A DNA stretch of 64,000 nucleotides from Baylisascaris procyonis (GCA_037389465.1 JAZARR010000267.1:83637-147636); one strand, 5' to 3'; positions 32,011-42,351 are shown, counted from the first letter of the stretch. Made by a program: numbers and translations. The notes: generated by a model not told the origin, from the sequence alone.

Positions 32011-32158
32011 GTAACGTGGAAGAAAGTGAGGGATAAAAATGACAGGAATAAAAAACTATCAAAGAAAAACCTTTCATGTGGATGAGTGGCCTCTATTATC
32101 CTCCACCGGAAACAGTGAGAACGTAGCCTTGATGGAACTGAAACGAGATCCATATGAG
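32011..32158 (+). pseudogene. Exon of gene C with one frame break (left arm)
   Basis: Polypyrimidine acceptor CTTCTTCTCCTCAAAG ends at 32010, donor CATATGAG/GTATGA at 32159. The phase-1 join gives GNVEESEG; the frame then stops in GGATAAAAATGA, while the minus-one frame continues GIKNYQRKTFHVDEWPLL and NSENVALMELKRDPYE to the donor. Same state in the right arm (43250-43397). A possible further exon is 32360-32413 (contains SDKALDFDGWAEFDW). Confidence 0.4.
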
Positions 32159-32626
32159 GTATGATTAGGAAGAATCTGGCTTTCATCCCTTTCGAAATGT
32201 TTTTCTTCTGTATTTACGCAGTGATCCCGCAGATTCCACTTCCCCTCAGGCATTCCCTGTAGGCCTTTGTCCTAAACCACTGCAAGCAATTGCTGTAATC
32301 CGGCTTGTATCTCCTTCATCGTGTCAAACGGCTCCACTTTGGCCTTAATCTCATTTTAGAAGGCAAAAAAGTGACAAGGCATTGGATTTTGATGGATGGG
32401 CTGAATTCGATTGGTAATTTCTTAGGCGGTAACCGGACGAGCATCACGAAGAGCTCCGGCTTTCGGCCTCCCTTAGATGGGAGTGAGAGTGAAAACACTG
32501 AGTCTCGCCCACGGCTTCCTTCCTATGAACTCTCACATGCATTTAAAAGTAACAGTGGCATACTTTCCAATTTTAATGAAAAATTTCAAGCCATCCATTC
32601 GATCGCAGGGCAGCGCGGACAAAATG

Positions 32627-32836
32627 TTACGGAATTGCGCATAAAATGTTGCAGATTGACATTTGAAGGCCTATGGCATTGACCCTCAGTGAATCTAAAA
32701 CACTGACCTTCACAAGCACGAGGCCATGGCTCTCAGCAACATTAAGATGCTGACCCTCCACCGCACCAGCTCGTATATTTAGTGCTATTGCCAAGCAACA
32801 CCTCCGATTTCTTTCGCTAATTTTCTGCATTTTCAT
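32627..32836 (-). CDS. Small outward frame, 69 codons (left arm)
   Basis: True ATG (MKMQKISERNRRCCLAIAL), then NIRAGAVEGQHLNVAESHG and a CTTGTGAAG/GTCAGT donor-like site about 45 codons in. Even composition; identical in the right arm at 42572-42781. It overlaps no inward exon. Unknown function. Confidence 0.25.
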   Translation of the reverse strand: MKMQKISERNRRCCLAIALNIRAGAVEGQHLNVAESHGLVLVKVSVLDSLRVNAIGLQMSICNILCAIP

Positions 32837-32989
32837 CCTCTATCCAGCCATTAAAAATAAAATAACGAGTGATAAGATGTTTTAATTCAAAATTCTTGAC
32901 GGAAGAAGGGAGGGTTCTCAAATGTCTGTAACATGCTTAATCCCCTACACACTCATCTGTCATCTTATACCTGTAGAAACGTTCACTAG

Positions 32990-33056
32990 CATAGCCGGCG
33001 ATTTAATGGCATTAACGACGAAGACTTCTGTAAATTTGCTCTCCAAAAGATGGTTG
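32990..33056 (+). CDS. Gene B, first visible exon (left arm)
   Basis: Acceptor-like GTTCACTAG (or the AG at 32993-32994) precedes it. The open codons include RRFNGINDEDFCKFALQKMV, and a donor GTTG/GTGATA at 33057 leaves phase 1, as needed by the next exon. Beyond the donor the frame soon meets a TAG at 33089. No ATG is present, so upstream exons are missing. Confidence 0.45.
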
Positions 33057-33160
33057 GTGATATCCTACCTATGCTTATTGAACGCATATAGGACAAAGAG
33101 TCCTGGAGTTTTAATCGGTCCCATTTCATGCTTGATCGCAACTTTTGCCTTCATTTTTAG

Positions 33161-33271
33161 CTGACCAAATCAACAGCGACCGGTTGAATTCGCTCATCTT
33201 CTCCTTTTTACTACGGTCATTTTATGGGTCTATTTCCGAGGCATTGCACGACATGAGTTGGTTCTCTATAG
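33161..33271 (+). CDS. Gene B, internal exon (left arm)
   Basis: Perfect acceptor GCCTTCATTTTTAG ends at 33160; donor CTATAG/GTGCTA at 33272. 111 nt, phase 1 in and out, encoding DQINSDRLNSLIFSFLLRSF and YGSISEALHDMSWFSI. The introns on either side are 104 and 183 bp. The three-exon chain with three consistent phases is the best gene model in the arms. The protein looks alpha-helical and cytosolic; family not recognised. Confidence 0.55.
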
Positions 33272-33454
33272 GTGCTAGCAGACTACACCGCTGTTACTGC
33301 AGAATCAATTACTGTAGAATCACTCAAGACCGATGCGACTTGGACTGAAATATTTGGCACCTACTCGCAATATCCTTGTCAGGGTTTGGGGGGATGGGTT
33401 CGTGGGAACACTTTTACCACTTTACTTTCAGATCTTGATGTGACCTAATTTCAG

Positions 33455-33642
33455 GCAAAGTGGAGCAATGTGCAAGTGGTATATTTTCATCTCCTTTGAA
33501 ACTCGTGACTGTAATTGACGTGCTGAGGTCATTCCGTGAATCAGAAATAGAGAACGAGCTGTTATGTTACTGTTCACTAAATCTAAAAGAAGAGATCTAT
33601 CAGAAGCTCCAGAAAACATTAAAACCTCAAATGGATCATTGA
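33455..33642 (+). CDS. Gene B, last exon (left arm)
   Basis: Acceptor CCTAATTTCAG ends at 33454. The phase-1 join gives Gly, then KVEQCASGIFSSPLKLVTVI, DVLRSFRESEIENELLCYC and NLKEEIYQKLQKTLKPQMDH, with TGA at 33640-33642. 61 residues, identical in the right arm. Helical, charged, with CYC near the middle. Confidence 0.58.
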
Positions 33643-34099
33643 AAACTGTTTATTTACCACTGATATGTCGATGACTGCGATGCTAAGACGGAGTTCATTC
33701 AAAAAAGTGTTTCATATGCTGCAACCTCGATGCACTCTTACTAAAAGTTCTTTGTTTATTTGCACAGAATCATGGCCCTAACAGATACAGTCACCTGTTT
33801 TTATCGTATGAGAAATTAAATTTGCATATACGATGCATTCTGTCCATTACATTCAACGAATCGTTTGTCGAATCCGTAGAATGTTGATATTGGGCAGTGC
33901 ACAGTCAGAAGAGCTGGATATCTGAGAACAAAATGGCTCTCGATAAACATCCTTATAGTTCTCTATATCCTCTCATATCCTTTCCTCTTCGCCCAAAATG
34001 CAGACGATAGCCTTTCTTGTTCAGCCATCCCAGCACCGATTTTTCTAGCCAGACATTTTTTACAATTTTAGTCCTATAATTCAAACTGTTTCAATCTAG

Positions 34100-34221
34100 G
34101 GGCGAAATATGAGCTTGCAATGGAGGACAACCTGAGCAACTTTGAAAACTGCATATACTGTATTCGGTCACCTTACAATGCATTCGCGAAGCAATGCTTC
34201 CTAGATGCTTCATCTACTTAG
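34100..34221 (+). CDS. Cys-containing exon, unknown gene G (left arm)
   Basis: Acceptor ACTGTTTCAATCTAG ends at 34099. The phase-1 frame encodes KYELAMEDNLSNFENCIYC and SPYNAFAKQCFLDASST, then TAG at 34219. It has typical ectodomain composition with three Cys. A helix-containing open stretch (EIMVILIITYYKDCFRHTVR, about 34456-34512, then GTAAAA) lies 230 bp downstream and could be its membrane anchor. Mirror: 41187-41308. Confidence 0.35.
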
Positions 34222-34598
34222 TGTGGGATCAGACTTCAACAAGTGAAACTGTTCCACTGCCTCATAACGTTCGGCCACTCCGTAATCTTCGGTAGGTGAT
34301 GGCAGGTCCCCGAACAACAGAAGTCACTATCCTCGCTAATGAGCTTTGCTGAATATAGGCTATAGAATCTTCCATATGATTGGAATACAAGAGCCTGCTT
34401 TTGCTTTATATTGCATAAATTCAATGCGCAATCGAAATGTTCCCTTTATTAGCGAAATTATGGTTATTTTGATCATCACATATTACAAGGATTGTTTCCG
34501 GCATACTGTGCGGTAAAAGGAACATAAGAGTGAAGAAAACTAGAGTTATAGATCTAGCTATTTCTGACACCGAAAAGTTCATGCCGAATTTTTTTTAG

Positions 34599-34714
34599 AT
34601 CATCATTGCGACTATTTGTTCACCGAAAGTGAGTCAGGAGTGGAGACGCGCGGCTCATCATCACCGCAAGAAACGAAAGTCACCAAGAAAAGCAAGCGCA
34701 CAAGTAGAAAATAA
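34599..34714 (+). CDS. Candidate last exon, acidic then basic tail (left arm)
   Basis: Strong acceptor AATTTTTTTTAG ends at 34598. The phase-1 frame encodes HHCDYLFTESESGVETRGSS and QETKVTKKSKRTSRK, ending at TAA 34712-34714. The right-arm copy (40694-40807) lacks two bases within the GGAGTGGAGA run and is out of frame, so only the left copy reads through. Confidence 0.38.
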
Positions 34715-34849
34715 TCTCTCTACGCAGAAAACCCTTCTTAAATGTCCACTAATTCTTATGCAAACTAAAGGGATTGTAATCTTGTTGCGTTTGCATGGAA
34801 GCAAAGCAATGGAAACAAGCATGATGATGATGCTCGAACCCAAGTAGTA

Positions 34850-36539
34850 AACTTACAGTTATCATGGAAGTAAGTAAATTTTGGTGGTTTTTTACTCCTT
34901 CTTCCGGAATGCAAAAATTCCTTGCAGCATTTAGATTTGTATAGGCCGAGTGCGCTCAGTGTTCATTTGGTATACATGGAGAGCTTTGGGCGCTGTGCAT
35001 AACGCTAGTGTTTCTTCATACCAGGAGCAAAGAAGGGCGGAAGGTCAGAATTTCAATTTTAAGTAACAAGTCCCATCCAGAAAACCAGTAAAGTGTCGTT
35101 TTACTTCCTGTTAAGAGGTGCAGTTGTTTTCACGTCAGGCTTCAGGTCGGGGTCCTGCAGGATACAGCTGTTTCGAAGATGTAAAAGAGATCGAAATCAA
35201 TCCTATTACCCATATAATATTTATACTTTCAAACTTTATATTGGAGGGGTTTTGTGTATGAAGCGTTGCATGCGAATGAGAAATATTGAATGAGCGCTAA
35301 ATGTGAAATTAAATAGAGGAAGCAGTTGTATACGATGTTCAGCGCTCACCAAAAGCGCGTATACCCGCATAACCTGGAATAAAACTCATAAGGATTTTAT
35401 ACACATATACCCCATAAGTGAAAATCTGGGCGCTTTTATCAGGGGTAGACTTATTGACCGCGAAAAATCCCTTCTAAAAGGTCGAGAAACATGCGTTATT
35501 TGGGGGGGGGGAGTGCACGAGGAGGGGCGTTGAGAGAGATATTTTATTTGGGAAGTAAATCAAGCGTTGCTGTGAGAAATGAAATCCAAACCTAGAATTA
35601 TCAGCGATGTAAAAAAGGAATGGGATGACATCGCCTGCTATACATCAACGGGTTGTAGAATTAGAGAACGTAAGTATAATATCTTCTATAAAAAATCACA
35701 TCAAGCTATAAAATTGCAATACGATAAGGTATGACTTAAAACTCATCATTAACAACGCAATGCAAACAATAACGGTATTATGATGGGTTCGTTCTGGTAT
35801 GATTCAAGTGAGCCGATTGCTTATCGCCAACCTAGTATTCTAAATTTGAATTGCCAACACAATTAAAATATGCAATAAAATGTGTTCAAGTTTTCACAGA
35901 ACTGACAGCATATACAGGCCTTATAAAAATGATTGTTTGCTAACCTGACTGGCTGGGATGTCACCTCAGCAGTTGTAAAATGACCCTTCTTAAGCAATAT
36001 CTAGGTATATTTAAACGTCTGTAACGCCTTTCAAATCAGATGAATCTGCATGAAAGATATATAGCAATCACTCAGTGGTAAAGACCATACTGAGATATTT
36101 CTGCAATGCCACCTTCAAGTGGTTCGCGAGTTGGTGCTTTCGATCAGACATATACAAGCACACACATCGACATACATCAGCATGAAGTCATTATAATATA
36201 CTCTGCAACTACAAATTATAGAAAATAAAGTAAAAGGGATTAGAGTAAAATCGACTAACAGAAGGAACAGCGAAAGAAAACGTGCACGATTACGGTTTTA
36301 TTAATTAGCAGAGGGCTTATTAATAAAGGGTGATTTATGCTTAGTGAATTTGTGTAGCAAATTGTGCGAGACAACTTGCAATTACTTAGAGTGAGGGTTA
36401 GCCGTTGAGAGGTGTTCGATTCATTGGTGGATGAATCGATTCCATAATTTCGATAAAAAACACAAAAAAAGAAGAGGGAACGAACCAATTAACGAAGATT
36501 ATTTTTATTTTTTGAGCTTATCGTAGATTCAGCACCAAC
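34850..36539. other. Arm interval without supported gene (mirror 38875-40560)
   Basis: AT-rich. Short frames at 35093 and 35303 recur in the mirror. A G homopolymer at about 35502-35510 differs in length between the arms. No splice pair or domain found. Confidence 0.4.
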
Positions 36540-36752
36540 ATGAGGAACTCTGCCTCCAGCAACGGCTACTTTTTTGTAGCCGTATTACTCCTCATACATC
36601 TTAAAGCAGTTCCGGAAAATTTTTCATATTCAGGGTTTGTCTCACAAATCCGCACCCACCTCGAAAAATGTTCCCTGGACCCCCAAAATACAACGGAGGA
36701 AAGAAATCAAAAATCTAACTTAGAGACAAAACCTAAAAAGGAGAAAGCTTAA
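36540..36752 (+). CDS. Small secreted peptide candidate, 70 residues (left arm)
   Basis: ATG in the context CACCAACATGAGG. Residues 1-27 form a classical signal peptide (polar start, hydrophobic core GYFFVAVLLLIHL, cleavage near KAVPEN). The mature part is polar with one Cys and a Lys/Glu-rich end (TKPKKEKA). GTAGATTCAG just upstream of the ATG could be a spliced-leader acceptor. The mirror copy has Lys for Asn at residue 28. It may be a small secreted protein; family unknown. Confidence 0.45.
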   Translation: MRNSASSNGYFFVAVLLLIHLKAVPENFSYSGFVSQIRTHLEKCSLDPQNTTEERNQKSNLETKPKKEKA

Positions 36753-37132
36753 GTATGAAAAAATACTTAAACCGGGTTATTTCCGGAATTCACTCAACAA
36801 CATATCACGAAAAACTAATGGTCACGTTTGCGCCTTATCCTCAACACACATGCAAAAAATTAGCTGAAAATACATAAACCATAAAGAGATATCGTTGGGG
36901 AAAGCAAAAATGAGTTAGTGATCTTCTGTATATATATAGAACTTGCGTATTGCATTAACTCTTTGTTTTATTACTTTCGATCATTTTTCTATTGCTTTAT
37001 ATTGCATTACTTCTTTAACTCAATTTAATCCATGAAACTTTGCTCATATAATGTCAAGCTTTAGCTTTACTTCTGAGGAAATTTAAATCGTCAGGAGAAA
37101 AGAGTTGCCCATTTGGTCACGCAAAGTCCAAA

Positions 37133-37209
37133 TACTATTTCTTATCTTGGTCGGCCAAAATAAAGTCAGTGACACAAGTGGACACATATATAAGATAAGA
37201 AATAGTATA
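37133..37209. repeat. 17-bp perfect inverted repeat (mirror 38205-38281)
   Basis: ATACTATTTCTTATCTT (37133-37149) is exactly reverse-complemented at 37193-37209 around a 43-bp loop. It lies within the candidate last exon of gene E, so it would form a hairpin in that transcript. Confidence 0.8.
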
Positions 37210-37247
37210 CTTCCTATTGACGTAGGAATCATTTCTTATTCCATTCG
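37135..37247 (-). CDS. Gene E, candidate last exon (left arm)
   Basis: Outward strand; acceptor CTTCTTCTCTGTGCAG, phase 1 in. It encodes NGIRNDSYVNRKYTISYLIY and VSTCVTDFILADQDKK and ends in TAG at 37135. Phase fits the previous exon (37353-37440) read in its RTSTRH frame. Confidence 0.4.
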
Positions 37248-37352
37248 CTGCACAGAGAAGAAGGCTCTTAAAACTTTTAAATCCTTGCATCTATTTAAGT
37301 GTTATGAATGCTTGCAGGCGTATTGAGGTCTCTTGTTTGCAACAAAACTTAC

Positions 37353-37440
37353 TGAAGCAACGCATCCATGAAATTCCACTGTAACGTAGTATATGAACGC
37401 GTTTATCGTTTGCAGTAGAAATATGACGGGTAGAAGTGCG
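37353..37440 (-). CDS. Gene E, exon at the palindrome edge (left arm)
   Basis: Outward strand; acceptor AAAATTTCAG next to the axis, donor CTTCA/GTAAGT. Two frames are open. One (RTSTRHISTANDKRVHILRY) matches the phases of 37645-37685 and 37135-37247. The other reads back to an ATG at 37469 in the spacer and gives a signal-peptide-like N-terminus (MINKIVENFSALLPVIFLLQ). Only one is likely to be real. Confidence 0.4.
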
Positions 37441-37447
37441 CTGAAAT

Positions 37448-37966
37448 TTTCGACGATTTTGTTTATCATATCTCACTTGGTTGCAACTTAAATGGCACAT
37501 GCTAGAGCAACACTGACTGACAGTATTTGACATTAATGCTGACGATTCAATGCAGCGACGGTCTCCTCGTCTGCAATGAATCGTGCTTGTCGAGAGGCTT
37601 TAATTTGGATTCAAATAGAAGACTAGAATTTCAAGTATGCTTACCTTATTAGATGATTCATTGTTATCGCCACTTACGGTGGTTGCTGCAAAGTAAATAA
37701 ATAATTTATGAGTATTTCTTTATAATATATTTGCAAGCTTTCAAATCAATAAGTTCTGCTACATCTGCTTAGCATTATGTTCATCGTCTTCTCACCCCCT
37801 ACCCTTCTAGACTTCTTTCATATTCTTCAGTTTGCGGCACTGATAGCATTGAGATTAGTAATTTAATATAAAATGTTGAGAGATACTAAGAACTTCCTGG
37901 GCGGTCACAAAAATAATACTTAACAGCACTGGTGCACTTGATAACAAATGTTTCGTAAGGTACTCG
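37448..37966. other. Unshared spacer at the palindrome axis (519 bp)
   Basis: The two halves are not reverse complements of each other. The spacer contains a candidate minus-strand exon at 37645-37685 and, at each edge, an ATG in frame with the arm exon (minus ATG 37467-37469; plus ATG 37948-37950). It is AT-rich, with no recognised transposon end or tandem repeat. Confidence 0.9.
37645..37685 (-). CDS. Gene E, candidate exon inside the spacer
   Basis: Minus strand; acceptor TTACTTTGCAG and donor AATAAG/GTAAGC enclose 41 nt. Only one frame is open (TTVSGDNNESSNK), ending in phase 0 and joining the 37353-37440 exon. It exists once, because the spacer is unique, so only the left copy of gene E can use it. 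Confidence 0.35.
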
Positions 37967-38061
37967 ATTTCAGCGCACTTCTACCCGTCATATTTCTACT
38001 GCAAACGATAAACGCGTTCATATACTACGTTACAGTGGAATTTCATGGATGCGTTGCTTCA
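37948..38061 (+). CDS. Gene E-like first exon crossing the spacer/right-arm boundary
   Basis: ATG at 37948 in the spacer; the arm begins at 37967. The frame encodes MFRKVLDFSALLPVIFLLQ, an ideal signal peptide, then INAFIYYVTVEFHGCVAS before the GTAAGT donor at 38062. Read through instead, it stops after 54 codons. The mirror exon in the left arm joins a different N-terminus. A splice acceptor (TCGATTTCAG) also exists at 37964-37973, so spliced use is an alternative. Confidence 0.4.
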
Positions 38062-38166
38062 GTAAGTTTTGTTGCAAACAAGAGACCTCAATACGCCTGC
38101 AAGCATTCATAACACTTAAATAGATGCAAGGATTTAAAAGTTTTAAGAGCCTTCTTCTCTGTGCAG

Positions 38167-38279
38167 CGAATGGAATAAGAAATGATTCCTACGTCAATAG
38201 GAAGTATACTATTTCTTATCTTATATATGTGTCCACTTGTGTCACTGACTTTATTTTGGCCGACCAAGATAAGAAATAG
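38167..38279 (+). CDS. Gene E, candidate last exon (right arm)
   Basis: Mirror of 37135-37247. Its phase (1 in) fits the RTSTRH frame but not the signal-peptide frame of the exon at 37948, so in the right arm the two exons may not form a working gene. Confidence 0.35.
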
Positions 38280-38661
38280 TATTTGGACTTTGCGTGACCA
38301 AATGGGCAACTCTTTTCTCCTGACGATTTAAATTTCCTCAGAAGTAAAGCTAAAGCTTGACATTATATGAGCAAAGTTTCATGGATTAAATTGAGTTAAA
38401 GAAGTAATGCAATATAAAGCAATAGAAAAATGATCGAAAGTAATAAAACAAAGAGTTAATGCAATACGCAAGTTCTATATATATACAGAAGATCACTAAC
38501 TCATTTTTGCTTTCCCCAACGATATCTCTTTATGGTTTATGTATTTTCAGCTAATTTTTTGCATGTGTGTTGAGGATAAGGCGCAAACGTGACCATTAGT
38601 TTTTCGTGATATGTTGTTGAGTGAATTCCGGAAATAACCCGGTTTAAGTATTTTTTCATAC

Positions 38662-38874
38662 TTAAGCTTTCTCCTTTTTAGGTTTTGTCTCTAAGTTAGA
38701 TTTTTGATTTCTTTCCTCCGTTGTATTTTGGGGGTCCAGGGAACATTTTTCGAGGTGGGTGCGGATTTGTGAGACAAACCCTGAATATGAAAACTTTTCC
38801 GGAACTGCTTTAAGATGTATGAGGAGTAATACGGCTACAAAAAAGTAGCCGTTGCTGGAGGCAGAGTTCCTCAT
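38662..38874 (-). CDS. Small secreted peptide candidate (right arm)
   Basis: Mirror of 36540-36752; PEKFSY replaces PENFSY and everything else is identical. Confidence 0.45.
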   Translation of the reverse strand: MRNSASSNGYFFVAVLLLIHLKAVPEKFSYSGFVSQIRTHLEKCSLDPQNTTEERNQKSNLETKPKKEKA

Positions 38875-40693
38875 GTTGGTGCTGAATCTACGATAAGCTC
38901 AAAAAATAAAAATAATCTTCGTTAATTGGTTCGTTCCCTCTTCTTTTTTTGTGTTTTTTATCGAAATTATGGAATCGATTCATCCACCAATGAATCGAAC
39001 ACCTCTCAACGGCTAACCCTCACTCTAAGTAATTGCAAGTTGTCTCGCACAATTTGCTACACAAATTCACTAAGCATAAATCACCCTTTATTAATAAGCC
39101 CTCTGCTAATTAATAAAACCGTAATCGTGCACGTTTTCTTTCGCTGTTCCTTCTGTTAGTCGATTTTACTCTAATCCCTTTTACTTTATTTTCTATAATT
39201 TGTAGTTGCAGAGTATATTATAATGACTTCATGCTGATGTATGTCGATGTGTGTGCTTGTATATGTCTGATCGAAAGCACCAACTCGCGAACCACTTGAA
39301 GGTGGCATTGCAGAAATATCTCAGTATGGTCTTTACCACTGAGTGATTGCTATATATCTTTCATGCAGATTCATCTGATTTGAAAGGCGTTACAGACGTT
39401 TAAATATACCTAGATATTGCTTAAGAAGGGTCATTTTACAACTGCTGAGGTGACATCCCAGCCAGTCAGGTTAGCAAACAATCATTTTTATAAGGCCTGT
39501 ATATGCTGTCAGTTCTGTGAAAACTTGAACACATTTTATTGCATATTTTAATTGTGTTGGCAATTCAAATTTAGAATACTAGGTTGGCGATAAGCAATCG
39601 GCTCACTTGAATCATACCAGAACGAACCCATCATAATACCGTTATTGTTTGCATTGCGTTGTTAATGATGAGTTTTAAGTCATACCTTATCGTATTGCAA
39701 TTTTATAGCTTGATGTGATTTTTTATAGAAGATATTATACTTACGTTCTCTAATTCTACAACCCGTTGATGTATAGCAGGCGATGTCATCCCATTCCTTT
39801 TTTACATCGCTGATAATTCTAGGTTTGGATTTCATTTCTCACAGCAACGCTTGATTTACTTCCCAAATAAAATATCTCTCTCAACGCCCCTCCTCGTGCA
39901 CTCCCCCCCCAAATAACGCATGTTTCTCGACCTTTTAGAAGGGATTTTTCGCGGTCAATAAGTCTACCCCTGATAAAAGCGCCCAGATTTTCACTTATGG
40001 GGTATATGTGTATAAAATCCTTATGAGTTTTATTCCAGGTTATGCGGGTATACGCGCTTTTGGTGAGCGCTGAACATCGTATACAACTGCTTCCTCTATT
40101 TAATTTCACATTTAGCGCTCATTCAATATTTCTCATTCGCATGCAACGCTTCATACACAAAACCCTCCAATATAAAGTTTGAAAGTATAAATATTATATG
40201 GGTAATAGGATTGATTTCGATCTCTTTTACATCTTCGAAACAGCTGTATCCTGCAGGACCCCGACCTGAAGCCTGACGTGAAAACAACTGCACCTCTTAA
40301 CAGGAAGTAAAACGACACTTTACTGGTTTTCTGGATGGGACTTGTTACTTAAAATTGAAATTCTGACCTTCCGCCCTTCTTTGCTCCTGGTATGAAGAAA
40401 CACTAGCGTTATGCACAGCGCCCAAAGCTCTCCATGTATACCAAATGAACACTGAGCGCACTCGGCCTATACAAATCTAAATGCTGCAAGGAATTTTTGC
40501 ATTCCGGAAGAAGGAGTAAAAAACCACCAAAATTTACTTACTTCCATGATAACTGTAAGTTTACTACTTGGGTTCGAGCATCATCATCATGCTTGTTTCC
40601 ATTGCTTTGCTTCCATGCAAACGCAACAAGATTACAATCCCTTTAGTTTGCATAAGAATTAGTGGACATTTAAGAAGGGTTTTCTGCGTAGAG

Positions 40694-40807
40694 AGATTAT
40701 TTTCTACTTGTGCGCTTGCTTTTCTTGGTGACTTTCGTTTCTTGCGGTGATGATGAGCCGCGCGTCTCCTCCTGACTCACTTTCGGTGAACAAATAGTCG
40801 CAATGAT
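40694..40807 (-). pseudogene. Candidate last exon, shifted by two bases (right arm)
   Basis: Mirror of 34599-34714 with GGAGGAGA in place of GGAGTGGAGA, which breaks the acidic-basic tail frame. Confidence 0.35.
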
Positions 40808-41766
40808 GATCTAAAAAAATTCGGCATGAACTTTTCGGTGTCAGAAATAGCTAGATCTATAACTCTAGTTTTCTTCACTCTTATGTTCCTTTTACCGCAC
40901 AGTATGCCGGAAACAATCCTTGTAATATGTGATGATCAAAATAACCATAATTTCGCTAATAAAGGGAACATTTCGATTGCGCATTGAATTTATGCAATAT
41001 AAAGCAAAAGCAGGCTCTTGTATTCCAATCATATGGAAGATTCTATAGCCTATATTCAGCAAAGCTCATTAGCGAGGATAGTGACTTCTGTTGTTCGGGG
41101 ACCTGCCATCACCTACCGAAGATTACGGAGTGGCCGAACGTTATGAGGCAGTGGAACAGTTTCACTTGTTGAAGTCTGATCCCACACTAAGTAGATGAAG
41201 CATCTAGGAAGCATTGCTTCGCGAATGCATTGTAAGGTGACCGAATACAGTATATGCAGTTTTCAAAGTTGCTCAGGTTGTCCTCCATTGCAAGCTCATA
41301 TTTCGCCCCTAGATTGAAACAGTTTGAATTATAGGACTAAAATTGTAAAAAATGTTTGGCTAGAAAAAATCGGTGCTGGGATGGCTGAACAAGAAAGGCT
41401 ATCGTCTGCATTTTGGGCGAAGAGGAAAGGATATGAGAGGATATAGAGAACTATAAGGATGTTTATCGAGAGCCATTTTGTTCTCAGATATCCAGCTCTT
41501 CTGACTGTGCACTGCCCAATATCAACATTCTACGGATTCGACAAACGATTCGTTGAATGTAATGGACAGAATGCATCGTATATGCAAATTTAATTTCTCA
41601 TACGATAAAAACAGGTGACTGTATCTGTTAGGGCCATGATTCTGTGCAAATAAACAAAGAACTTTTAGTAAGAGTGCATCGAGGTTGCAGCATATGAAAC
41701 ACTTTTTTGAATGAACTCCGTCTTAGCATCGCAGTCATCGACATATCAGTGGTAAATAAACAGTTT

Positions 41767-41954
41767 TCAATGATCCATTTGAGGTTTTAATGTTTTCTGG
41801 AGCTTCTGATAGATCTCTTCTTTTAGATTTAGTGAACAGTAACATAACAGCTCGTTCTCTATTTCTGATTCACGGAATGACCTCAGCACGTCAATTACAG
41901 TCACGAGTTTCAAAGGAGATGAAAATATACCACTTGCACATTGCTCCACTTTGC
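41767..41954 (-). CDS. Gene B, last exon (right arm)
   Basis: Mirror of 33455-33642; identical protein. Confidence 0.55.
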
Positions 41955-42136
41955 CTGAAATTAGGTCACATCAAGATCTGAAAGTAAAGTGGTAAAAGTG
42001 TTCCCACGAACCCATCCCCCAAACCCTGACAAGGATATTGCGAGTAGGTGCCAAATATTTCAGTCCAAGTCGCATCGGTCTTGAGTGATTCTACAGTAAT
42101 TGATTCTGCAGTAACAGCGGTGTAGTCTGCTAGCAC

Positions 42137-42247
42137 CTATAGAGAACCAACTCATGTCGTGCAATGCCTCGGAAATAGACCCATAAAATGACCGTAGTAA
42201 AAAGGAGAAGATGAGCGAATTCAACCGGTCGCTGTTGATTTGGTCAG
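42137..42247 (-). CDS. Gene B, internal exon (right arm)
   Basis: Mirror of 33161-33271; identical protein and splice sites. Confidence 0.52.
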
Positions 42248-42351
42248 CTAAAAATGAAGGCAAAAGTTGCGATCAAGCATGAAATGGGACCGATTAAAAC
42301 TCCAGGACTCTTTGTCCTATATGCGTTCAATAAGCATAGGTAGGATATCAC

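Larger units (their letters stand above)
11378..37447. repeat. Left arm of a giant inverted repeat (26.07 kb)
   Basis: The reverse complement of the right arm aligns collinearly over the whole stretch. Paired positions sum to 75414 at the centre (37447/37967) and drift to 75408 near 30-33 kb, 75411 near 27 kb, 75421 near 23.5 kb, 75375 near 17.5 kb and 75378 at the outer end (11378/64000). The drift reflects small indels, the largest being in TA microsatellites and neighbouring sequence near 22.6/52.75 kb. Substitutions are sparse near the centre and seem more frequent in the outer third. The left end is set only by the end of the window. Confidence 0.96.

Noticed and set aside
37105..37326. 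Inward 73-codon frame MPIWSRKVQ... in both arms
   Set aside because: It lies antisense to the better-supported gene E exon and has no splice signals; probably a shadow.
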